From: Sternotherus odoratus
Taxonomy: Eukaryota > Chordata > Testudines > Kinosternidae
NCBI GenBank assembly: GCA_032164245.1
Contig: JAVMKO010000003.1
Location: 83,000,390 to 83,064,389, forward strand
Direction of reading: 5' to 3'
DNA: 64,000 nt
The stretch's first letter is position 1. Every line of letters begins with the position of its first letter. The notes below the pieces were generated by a model that was not told the DNA's origin, made no database searches, and saw nothing but the letters and a program-made list of their open reading frames with translations. Positions 26,070 to 34,037 of this stretch are shown one piece after another. A program made the translations under genes and the position numbers.

Positions 26070-27150
26070 ACCCATGTCCACACCCTACACATTATTGTAA
26101 TAATCTTTGTCCAACATCTGCCTTGTGAGGTATTATCTGAAAACTCATACTTTGCTGGTCATTATTATTCTGAGAAAATGTCTGTGGCAACATTGTATGT
26201 GAAGTTATATGATTCCACTGTATGTTGTTCTTCACACATGTTCCAAACTGATGTTGGCAAACAGGTCTGTCTCAAAGAAAGAAACATGTGCTACTTAATT
26301 TGCAGTTAAGCAGTAAATGGAATCACCAAGCAGGAAGAGAAACATGTTAGGAAAAAGCAGTAGGGAACACCCTTTCCTATAGACTCTGTCTCCTGAATCT
26401 CAGTTAGAAATATTTTTCAGGAGAGGAGCTAACCCTATAAAAAGGAAGGACAAACATCCCTCCTCTCCTTCTCTCTCTGTCCTTCAATTCACTGCACCAG
26501 AAGGAACAAAGGAACTAGAACTAGTCATTGAACTATAAAAGGAGTCTTAACCTAAGAAGTTTGGTCAATAAGGCTGCTTAGTGATGAGAAAACTCTGCTT
26601 TGAATTTAACAAAGTTTCGTAAATTAGGCACCAGTTGCATTTCATCTTTATTTTCCCTATAACCATTTCTGATTTTTATGCCTCATTACTTGTATTCACT
26701 TAACATCTTTCTCTTTGTAGTTTATAAACTTGTTTTATTGTTTATCTAATGCAGTTTGTTTACACTGAAGTGTCTGAAACTCCATTTAGGGAGAACAAGG
26801 TGCATGCATATTATTTCTGTTAAAACAATAACAGATCTTATATAAACCTGTATTGTCCAGAAGAGGGCTGGGAAGTTCAGGACACACACTTCTAGGTGGA
26901 AATCTAAAACTGTGGATGTATTGGGTCACCCTGCAGTATAATCAAGGCTGGTAAGAGCGGCGGTGTGGCTGGCTGCAGCACATACACAGACAGAGCTGGG
27001 AGTGACTTGCATGCTGGAAGCTTTTTGTGAGCTTTTTGTCAGACTGTAGGCTATAGCAGCAAAGCATTATAAAAGGCACCTGAAGTTCAAGGGCAGAGGT
27101 GACATGGCTACTCAGTCTGGATTGTATCCTAGTATGTCACACAGATTATG
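26070..27150 (+). repeat. Dispersed ~1 kb LTR-like repeat, copy 2
   Basis: Parallel to 17470-18435, in the same orientation: GTGAGGTATTATCTGAAAAC, ACACATGTTCCAAACTG, TTTTTATGCCTCATTACTTG, TAGTTTATAAACTTGTTTT, GAAACTCCATTTAGGGAGA, GTATTGTCCAGAAGAGG and CAGAGCTGGGAGTGACTTGC. It runs to near GTATGTCACAC (27130-27141), a plausible LTR end. Strong divergence from copy 1 implies independent old insertions. Confidence 0.65.
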
Positions 27151-27351
27151 CCCAAAAGACCGCAACTTTACAAAATGGCTTACTGATGAGAAAAGATCAG
27201 TAACTTTGTTAAAATGACAGATGACTTTACTACCAATATAATCTCAGTATGATCCTGTTTGATTGTTCAAGACTCAGCCACGTTTTCCATTAAATAGAAA
27301 ATGAATTTCCAGGAAGTACACAATTAAACAGCTATGAAACCTGTTTGCATC

Positions 27352-27468
27352 AAACGAAGTGGGTATTAGCTCATGCTTCAAAACTTTATAGTTAGTCTTT
27401 AAGGTGCCACTGGACTCTTTGTTACCTCTGCTATTCCAGACTAACACGGCTACCTCTCTGATTCTATG
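27352..27468 (+). mobile_element. Penelope-like tail fragment
   Basis: GTGGGTATTAGCTCATGCTT, GTTAGTCTTTAAGGTGCCAC and GACTAACACGGCTACCTCTC match the tails at 5603-5700 and 62280-62360. Confidence 0.6.
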
Positions 27469-28121
27469 AAACTTGTTTAATTCAAGAATGTAATTTTGTT
27501 TATTGATTTCAAATAGCTAATTTTTTCACCTTTATTAATATCATTTATATGCATATTAACAAATATCTACATAGCCATAATGCAGATTAGTTCTCAGCTG
27601 TCATTTGACACGACAGAATATGTATTACTTTCAGGAAATAATAGTTTTTATTTCTTTGTACAGACAAAGCAGAGTACTTTCCAGAACTGTGATGGGCCCC
27701 AATTTAGGAAAGCATCCCTGTTGAAGAAAATACTAAAGCACAGACTTAAGTGCTCTCTTGAACAGGCACATGCTTAAATGTTTTTGTGAATAAGGCCTAC
27801 AATCAGTTTTTAATAAAAGAGACACAAATTATCTGTGGTTCTCTAGTCAAACTAAACAGAATATATTTATTAGTGGACTAAAAGTTAGCATTTAATATTG
27901 ACCATTAATTCTTTCAATTTAATTAGTTCAGTAAAATCATGTCAATATAGTAGATGGAGGATGTGAACCTTAATATAAAGTTAGTAAGAGTGTTGGTGGT
28001 TGTTTTTTTATTATTCACTCTATATTATCAAAACAGCAACTAAATGGAAAATTTAATATTTTGCAGCAACTATTCATCTTTATCAGCGCAAAATGCAATT
28101 ATTACTTTACAGCAGATGTAA

Positions 28122-28163
28122 ACGGAAATATATATATATATGTACATATATATATATATACAC

Positions 28164-28204
<41 letters not shown>

Positions 28205-28262
28205 TATATATATATATATACACACACATATACATATATCTGCATAATATACTATATATACA
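28122..28262. repeat. TA/CA-rich microsatellite
   Basis: About 140 bp of ATATATAT with interspersed ACAC and TACATA. It creates open frames in both strands (Tyr/Ile-rich) that are not genes. Confidence 0.95.
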
Positions 28263-28429
28263 CCTTTGTCATATCTGCCATTAAGATGAAACATGATAAC
28301 TGAAGCAACATCCTCAATAAAGAAAACAGTTATGCTACTGAATAGTAACCAACAAAATTTAAAAATCAAGAAACCTACCAGTTTAAAAGTTCAACTTAAG
28401 TCTACAATTAACTCTATGCTAGTGATAGC

Positions 28430-28756
28430 CAGGGATCTCATTTTCTGTGATAAAAATCCCCAAATTATCCAATAAAAACCCATAACATCCATGTTTTTCT
28501 GTGATTAAAAAGAAATGCTGAACTTTTGTCTTCTAAAGCCACATTAGGGAGTCGCATTGCCAGGGCTGGTCGCCCAAACCCTGCTACGTAGAGCTGACAG
28601 CCCTGGTTTGCTTAATACAGTGAGGTGGATAACAGAGGCTCGGATAAACATGGTTCTAATATATATGTTTTTGTTTTTTCAATGTAAAATCTCAAAGATT
28701 CTCTGTAAAAACAAAGTCCATGTTTTTCCATAACAAACAGATTTCTAGGATCCCTG
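28430..28756. mobile_element. hAT-type MITE
   Basis: 327 bp. The left terminus is CAGGGATCTCATTTTCTGTG; the right terminus is CAGATTTCTAGGATCCCTG. The flanking 8-mers GTGATAGC (28422-28429) and ATGATAGC (28757-28764) match 7 of 8. The interior repeats CCATGTTTTTC phrases in both halves. Confidence 0.8.
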
Positions 28757-28764
28757 ATGATAGC

Positions 28765-29300
28765 ACACTTGCCATGGAATTCCACTGCAGATGTGAGTTT
28801 GCCTGCAGAGGACCAAGCAAGCCTAGATTTTCCTCAACAATTAAACCACTTTTACACAGCTTTTAAAAATTACTTTATATCCCATCAAGCATAAAACATT
28901 AAGGTTTTCATTAAACTATGTGTATTTTGAAAAAATGTAAATTTGCCTTACTCCATAATCCAGTCCAAGACTGAAATAGGGTTCTAATGATTGACATGAC
29001 ATCACTAACATTGACATGACATCACTGTGCCACAACATAGATTGCTGAGGGTATGATCTGGAGAGGGAAGTGATGACAAGTCTGGAATTCAGACACGCAT
29101 AATCATGACAGAAAGGTAAACTGGAAGCTAATTCTGTGCTGATTTTAAACTGGTTTAGAGATTTCAGCACAATTCTTGCACGGCAGGTTTTGATTTTTTG
29201 TTTTGTTTGTTTGTTTTTAAAAAAATAACCTTTGCAAGTCACTTCTAAAAAGCTAAACAGCTACCAAGATTCTTATGCATCAAGAAATGCTCTACAGTAC
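28765..29300. other. Intron, nothing recognised
   Basis: Contains a short tandem copy of CATTGACATGACATCACT (about 28990-29025). Otherwise ordinary intron ending at the donor side of the 29301-29441 exon. Confidence 0.5.
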
Positions 29301-29441
29301 CTTTGTAATCATAAATGTACACGAGTATTGGCTGGTTTTGACCAAAGGCACAAAATGACACCATGTGTTCATGTGGATGAAAGGCAACATCTCGAACTGG
29401 AAATGTGAAGGAGAGGTCAGAATACATGGCTACTTGGTCAC
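29301..29441 (-). CDS. AHI1: AHI1 exon l: last WD40 strand region
   Basis: 141 nt, entering with two bases and leaving with one. The acceptor is TTTTACAG and the donor AAAG|GTACTG. Encodes DQVAMYSDLSFTFPVRDVAF, HPHEHMVSFCAFGQNQPIL, VYIYDYK, matching human YSDLPFKSPIRDISYHP...CAFGQNEPILLYIYDF. It closes the propeller. The exon before it is 8.8 kb away across the DIRS insertions. Confidence 0.96.
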
Positions 29442-29979
29442 CTGTAAAAGGAAAATTAGAGTTCTTAATTTGTCATAAAAAATGACATAATATTGCAACT
29501 CTTTATAATATTCACTTGTCTCTCTATATTATATTTATGTTACAAAAATCTTAGAGGAGATGACTTCGACCTTTGTGTTTTAAACTAGTTTAAAATGTGG
29601 AAAGCACTATCCACTTAAAAAATATTAAATGGCACATAAACCATTGTGTTTGTATCTTTCTGGGAAAATGCTTGTAATGGGCTTCAGTCATACTGACCAA
29701 CAGGAATGGAAGTTTTGCACACCACTATTTCATAAAAGGTTTGGCCCTGATCCTGAACTCAATGGAACAACTTACATCTATAAAGTTAAAGACATGCATT
29801 TCGTCTTTTTAGGCTCAGAGCTTTTACTTACAAATTCTCTCTCTTCCTATACTCCACCTATTTTTGATAGGTACCGGGAAAGTCATACAATGATGTGCAG
29901 GTAGTTTTTAACCCTGGTTGATGAAGATGCCTTCAAAAAAATCTTGAGAATCTGCCTGCGAAAATGCCAGTTTTTAATT

Positions 29980-30679
29980 GAATAGATAGAATTTCCCACC
30001 CCCACCATGCTGAGGAGCCAGCGGTCTGACATGGTCTGAAACCAAGCATGGAAGAAGCGGGAGAGTCGATTCATGAAGGGGGGGGGGGGGATGGAAGGAT
30101 CCAAGATGGTGCGCTGTCCTCAGGCACATCTTCAAAAGTTAGGTTTGGGGCTGGGGCTGTTTGGTTGAACCCTGGCCTTGGCCCAAGGAGGACTGTGGTG
30201 GGCGCGTCCTATTATTCCTGTCCCTTTTCTTTGATGGATCTCATCTAGGAGGCCCAGGGTAGAAGCAGAACAGGGGCTGAGGTCTAAAGGGCTTTCTCTG
30301 AGGCGCTGGAGTGTGTAGCCCCAGAGACTTCAGAGTCTCCTGAAAATCCTTTAGGCTATGTAGGCGCGTGTCTGTGTTTTGAGCTAACAGGCCCTCGCAG
30401 TCAATTGTCCTTATGAGGCGCAAGGCCACTCTAAAAGGGCCCTTCGGAGTGAGGATGCCCACCATCGGATCCAAGTTGTCCATAACCTCCGCTGCCTGAA
30501 AATTAAGGTTAACTGCCACTCTCCTAAGCAGGTCATGGTGGTCTTCGTTGTCCATTGATGGTAGAGTGCTGGAGGTGCCCAACACTGCCTTGTCCTGCGA
30601 GGAGGAGGAAGAGGTTCCCGGGACGGGGTCTTCCTGCCCCTCCAGTTCCCTGGAGGTCAGGTATCTAGGAGCCCCTGGC
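29980..30679 (-). mobile_element. Older DIRS relic, 3' arm (gag end / RT start)
   Basis: Minus-strand frames match the intact neighbour: 30241-30696 reads DHHDLLRRVAVNLNFQAAEV, then after an internal deletion NTDTRLHSLKDFQ and SLGLHTPAPQRKPFRP. 29980-30104 reads MNRLSRFFHAWFQTMSDRWL, equivalent to the first residues of the RT frame. The arm stops near 29980, before the RT core. Its other arm lies at 36736-38113, on the far side of the younger element, so the two arms are one split element. Confidence 0.85.
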
Positions 30680-30710
30680 AAAGAACAGTTACTCACCTCT
30701 CGTAACGTTT

Positions 30711-30889
30711 GTTCTTCGAGATGTGTTGCTCATGTCCATTCCCACAAGTGTGTGCGCACCGCGCATGCACGGTCCCGGAAAGTTTTCCCCAGCGGTACCC
30801 GTAGGGTCGGCAGGGGCGACCCCTGGAGTGGCGCCCTTATAGCACTGTATATATGCCCCTGTCGACCCTTCCCCGCTCAGTTCCTTCTT
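30711..30889. repeat. DIRS inverted terminal repeat, left
   Basis: Inward sequence TTCTTCGAGATGTGTTGCTC, then CATGTCCATTCCCACAAGTG, GTGCGCACCGCGCATGCACG, and so on to CTCAGTTCCTTCTT. It mirrors the right end. The outermost 31 bases of the element (30680-30710) are specific to this end. A TATATA stretch lies near 30848. Confidence 0.92.
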
Positions 30890-30923
30890 GCCGGTACTCC
30901 GACAGAGGGGAGGCGGGTGGGAT

Positions 30924-31027
30924 TGGGAATGGACATGAGCAACACATCTCGAAGAACAAACGTTACGAGAGGTGAGTAACTGTTCTTTCTTCTTCGAGTG
31001 CTTGCTCATGTCCATTCCCACAAGTGT
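30924..31027. repeat. DIRS internal complementary region
   Basis: 30924-30989 is the reverse complement of the left terminus (30680-30745), ending GAGTAACTGTTCTTT. It runs straight into CTTCTTCGAGTGCTTGCTC (to about 31027), the reverse complement of the right terminus (36697-36735). In the established DIRS model this region templates joining of the two ends in a circular intermediate. Confidence 0.93.
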
Positions 31028-31038
31028 CTTACGAGCAG

Positions 31039-33933
31039 TTACCTTGGAGGTGGGAGAGGAGTAGATCTAGTCCCTGCTGCCAGGATCGCCTGTCCCATGG
31101 CAGCGTCCTCCGAAGTCTGTTGCACGATGGCGTAGTGCGAGGAGAAGGTATGGACTGATGACCATGTCGCCGCTCTGCAGATGTCGCCAATCGGGATGTG
31201 AGCCAGGAACGCTGTGGATGTGGCCTGGGCTCTGGTTGAATGGGCTGTCAGTGGCGGAGGAGAAACGTTCGAGAGGTTATAACACAGCCTGATGCACGAT
31301 GTGATCCAGCTCGACAGGCGTTGCGAGGAAATCGGCAACCCCTTCATCCGTTCCGCCACTGAAATAAAAAGTTGTGTAGATTTACGAAAAGGTTTTGTGC
31401 GTTCTATGTAAAAAGCCAACGCTCTCTTTACGTCTAAAGAATGTAGCATTCTTTCCTTGTTGGAAGCGTGAGGTCTAGGAAAAAACACGGGGAGAAAGAT
31501 GTCCTGATTTAAGTGGAAGGCAGTAACCACTTTAGGGAGGAAGGCCGGATGAGGCCGTAGTTGAACCTTATCTTTATGGAAGACAGTGTACGGGGGCTCC
31601 GAGGTGAGAGCTCTGATCTCGGAGACCCGACGTGCGGAAGTAATAGCTACAAGAAAGGCCGTCTTCCATGAGAGGTAAGGGAGAGGGCAGGAGGCTAGGG
31701 GCTCAAAGGGGGGCTTCATGAGGGCCGACAGCACCAGGTTTAGGTCCCACTGAGGGACAGGCTGTCGCACCGAAGGGTACAACCTTTCCAATCCCTTGAG
31801 GAAGCGCCCCACGAGGGGGTTACTAAACACGGAGGACCCCCCCACTTCTGTATGGAAGGCTGAGATAGCCGCTAAGTGGACACGAATTGTTGATATGGCT
31901 AGACCTTGTCCTTTAAGGTCCAGAAGGTAGTCTAGGATTAAAGGTATGGGAGCGAGAGCGGGGTCCGCACCTTTAAGCTGAGCCCATAGGGAAAAACGTT
32001 TCCATTTGGCCATGTAAGTGGTGCGAGTTGATAACTTTCTGCTACCCAGCAGAACCTCCCTAACCTGGTTCGAGCACCGGCGCTCCGAGGCATTCAGCCA
32101 CGGATATTCCACGCCGTGAGGTGAAGGGACTGGAGGTTGGGGTGAAGCAACCGCCCGTGGTCCTGGGACACCAGTGTGGGAAGGAGAGGGAGGGTTATAG
32201 GTCTGGACACTGATAGAGACAGCAGTAGAGTATACCAATGCTGGCGGGGCCATGCCGGTGCTATTAGGATCATGGACGCTCTGTCCAGGCGAACCTTGAG
32301 TAACACCCTGTGGATGAGTGGGAACGGTGGAAATGCATAGAGCAGACCCCCCCTCCAATGGATCTGAAAGGCATCTGCCTCTGATCCTGGGCTGATGTTC
32401 ATGAGGGAGCAGAACCTCTGACACTTCCTGTTGACCCTTGTGGCGAACAGGTCTAGGCGGGGAAATCCCCACTGTAGGAAGATTGAATGCGCAATGTCCC
32501 CCCTGAGAGACCACTCGTGGCCCCGAAACGAGCGACTGAGGGTGTCCGCTAGGACATTCTGGACCCCCGGGAGATATGTGGCTATGAGATGGATATTGTG
32601 TGCGATACAGAACTCCCAAAGGGCCAGAGCTTCCCTGCATAGGAGAGAAGAGCGAGCACCACCCTGTTTGTTTATATAAAACATTGTCGCCGTGTTGTCC
32701 GTCTGGACCAGCACACACTTGCCTTGTAACTGGTCCCGAAATACCTGGCACGCGAGGTGTACCGCTCTCAGCTCCCGGACGTTGATGTGTAAGGACAGCT
32801 CGCTCTGAGACCAGTGTCCCTGGGTCCTGGAGTCTCCAAGATGAGCTCCCCAGCCGAGGGCAGAGGCATCCGTCCCTAGCGTTAGCGTTGGCTGGGGTTT
32901 GCAAAAGGGGACCCCGGTGCTGAGAGAGCTGGGTTGAAGCCACCAATGTAGCGAGGTCAGCGTGTAATGGGGCAGGGTGACAACCAGGTCCAGTGGATCC
33001 CTGCCCTGCTTGAACACCGTCGCCAGCCAAGTTTGTAGCGGCCTCAGCCGAAGTCTTGCGTATGTCACTACATACGTGCATGCTGCCATATGGCCCAATA
33101 GGACCATGCAGTTTCTGGCCGTGGTGGTCGGGTATTGCAGTACAGATTGGGCCAAGTTCGTTATGGTATGGGCTCGAGCCGGAGGGAGGAATGCCATGGC
33201 TTGTTGAGAGTCTAATACTGCCCCTATGAACTCTATTCTCTGAGAGGGCTCTAAGATCGACTTTGGTTCGTTCAGCATGAGGCCTAGCCTGAGGAATGTT
33301 GTCCTGACTAAATCTACGTGCTGGACTGCCAGTTCCCTTGAGTTCGCTCTTATGAGCCAATCGTCCAGGTACGGGTAGACATGTACATGTCTCCTTCTGA
33401 GGTATGCTGCTACTACCGACATGCACTTTGTAAACACGCTTGGGGCGGTCGATAGGCCGAACGGGAGCACTGTAAACTGGTAGTGTCGATCCCCTAACAC
33501 GAACCTCAGGAACCTCCTGTGACTGGGGATTATGGAAATATGGAAATAGGCGTCCTTTAAGTCGAGGGAGGCGAACCAGTCTCCTTGATCCAAGGATGGG
33601 ATGATGGTTGCTAGGGAGAGCATGCGAAACTTCAGCTTCTTTATGTAGGAGTTGAGGCCTCGCAGGTCTAGAATAGGTCGAAGGCCGCCTTTGGCCTTCG
33701 GGATAAGGAAGTAACGGGAGTAGTAACCCTTGCCCCAAAATTCTTGAGGAACCTCCTCTATGGCACCCAAAGCCAGAAGGGTCTGAACCTCCTGAACTAG
33801 GAGTTGCTCGTGAGATGGGTCCCTGAAGAGGGACGGGGAAAGTGGGCGGGTAGGTGGAAGGGAGGAAAATTGGATAGAATATCCCACCTTCACCAGGCTG
33901 AGGACCCATTTGTCTGAGGTGAGTTGGGACCAT
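31039..33933 (-). CDS. DIRS tyrosine recombinase ORF
   Basis: 964 codons from the ATG at 33931-33933. The C-terminal 350 residues are a tyrosine recombinase of the DIRS type: a SAM-like N-domain (TRTTYMAKWKRFSLWAQ, around 645) and a catalytic domain with SARRVSEI (Arg about 768-769), HSTR (His about 898, Arg about 901), W924 and the nucleophile Tyr about 934 in SSHYAIVQ. It would integrate the circular element DNA. The first ~610 residues overlap the RT frame for 1.84 kb in another frame and are Pro/Ser-rich; whether they are translated is uncertain. The frame is the same as gag, separated only by one TGA (34018-34020) and 28 open codons. Confidence 0.88.
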   Translation of the reverse strand: MVPTHLRQMGPQPGEGGIFYPIFLPSTYPPTFPVPLQGPISRATPSSGGSDPSGFGCHRGGSSRILGQGLLLPLLPYPEGQRRPSTYSRPARPQLLHKEAEVSHALPSNHHPILGSRRLVRLPRLKGRLFPYFHNPQSQEVPEVRVRGSTLPVYSAPVRPIDRPKRVYKVHVGSSSIPQKETCTCLPVPGRLAHKSELKGTGSPARRFSQDNIPQARPHAERTKVDLRALSENRVHRGSIRLSTSHGIPPSGSSPYHNELGPICTAIPDHHGQKLHGPIGPYGSMHVCSDIRKTSAEAATNLAGDGVQAGQGSTGPGCHPAPLHADLATLVASTQLSQHRGPLLQTPANANARDGCLCPRLGSSSWRLQDPGTLVSERAVLTHQRPGAESGTPRVPGISGPVTRQVCAGPDGQHGDNVLYKQTGWCSLFSPMQGSSGPLGVLYRTQYPSHSHISPGGPECPSGHPQSLVSGPRVVSQGGHCAFNLPTVGISPPRPVRHKGQQEVSEVLLPHEHQPRIRGRCLSDPLEGGSALCISTVPTHPQGVTQGSPGQSVHDPNSTGMAPPALVYSTAVSISVQTYNPPSPSHTGVPGPRAVASPQPPVPSPHGVEYPWLNASERRCSNQVREVLLGSRKLSTRTTYMAKWKRFSLWAQLKGADPALAPIPLILDYLLDLKGQGLAISTIRVHLAAISAFHTEVGGSSVFSNPLVGRFLKGLERLYPSVRQPVPQWDLNLVLSALMKPPFEPLASCPLPYLSWKTAFLVAITSARRVSEIRALTSEPPYTVFHKDKVQLRPHPAFLPKVVTAFHLNQDIFLPVFFPRPHASNKERMLHSLDVKRALAFYIERTKPFRKSTQLFISVAERMKGLPISSQRLSSWITSCIRLCYNLSNVSPPPLTAHSTRAQATSTAFLAHIPIGDICRAATWSSVHTFSSHYAIVQQTSEDAAMGQAILAAGTRSTPLPPPR

Positions 33934-34037
33934 GCCTGATGAAAGTGAGACAAGCGGTGCAGGAAGGGACGGAAAGGTGCAGGATTGGATACTGGATCGT
34001 CGCCCCCGTGCGCACCTTCAAAAGTTAGGCCTAGCAT
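32094..34037 (-). CDS. DIRS reverse transcriptase / RNase H / MT-like ORF
   Basis: 647 codons from the ATG at 34035-34037. RT motifs: SLDLKDAYFH (157-166), LPFGLSTAPS (191-200) and the catalytic YLDDW (223-227). RNase H: TDAS (Asp 390), RELRA (Glu 422), QTDN (Asp 447) and LADTLSR (Asp 498) give a complete acidic set. After it comes LDLFATRVN and YAFPPFPLI (567-575), the region that in DIRS elements carries a Dam-like methyltransferase fold; this last assignment is from family knowledge and less certain. The ATG lies 15 bases upstream of the gag stop, so the two frames overlap by 20 nt. Confidence 0.92.
   Translation of the reverse strand: MLGLTFEGAHGGDDPVSNPAPFRPFLHRLSHFHQAWSQLTSDKWVLSLVKVGYSIQFSSLPPTRPLSPSLFRDPSHEQLLVQEVQTLLALGAIEEVPQEFWGKGYYSRYFLIPKAKGGLRPILDLRGLNSYIKKLKFRMLSLATIIPSLDQGDWFASLDLKDAYFHISIIPSHRRFLRFVLGDRHYQFTVLPFGLSTAPSVFTKCMSVVAAYLRRRHVHVYPYLDDWLIRANSRELAVQHVDLVRTTFLRLGLMLNEPKSILEPSQRIEFIGAVLDSQQAMAFLPPARAHTITNLAQSVLQYPTTTARNCMVLLGHMAACTYVVTYARLRLRPLQTWLATVFKQGRDPLDLVVTLPHYTLTSLHWWLQPSSLSTGVPFCKPQPTLTLGTDASALGWGAHLGDSRTQGHWSQSELSLHINVRELRAVHLACQVFRDQLQGKCVLVQTDNTATMFYINKQGGARSSLLCREALALWEFCIAHNIHLIATYLPGVQNVLADTLSRSFRGHEWSLRGDIAHSIFLQWGFPRLDLFATRVNRKCQRFCSLMNISPGSEADAFQIHWRGGLLYAFPPFPLIHRVLLKVRLDRASMILIAPAWPRQHWYTLLLSLSVSRPITLPLLPTLVSQDHGRLLHPNLQSLHLTAWNIRG

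Noticed and set aside
28061..28369. Open frames on both strands over the TA-rich tract
   Set aside because: They translate as Tyr/Ile repeats produced by the microsatellite; no coding evidence.
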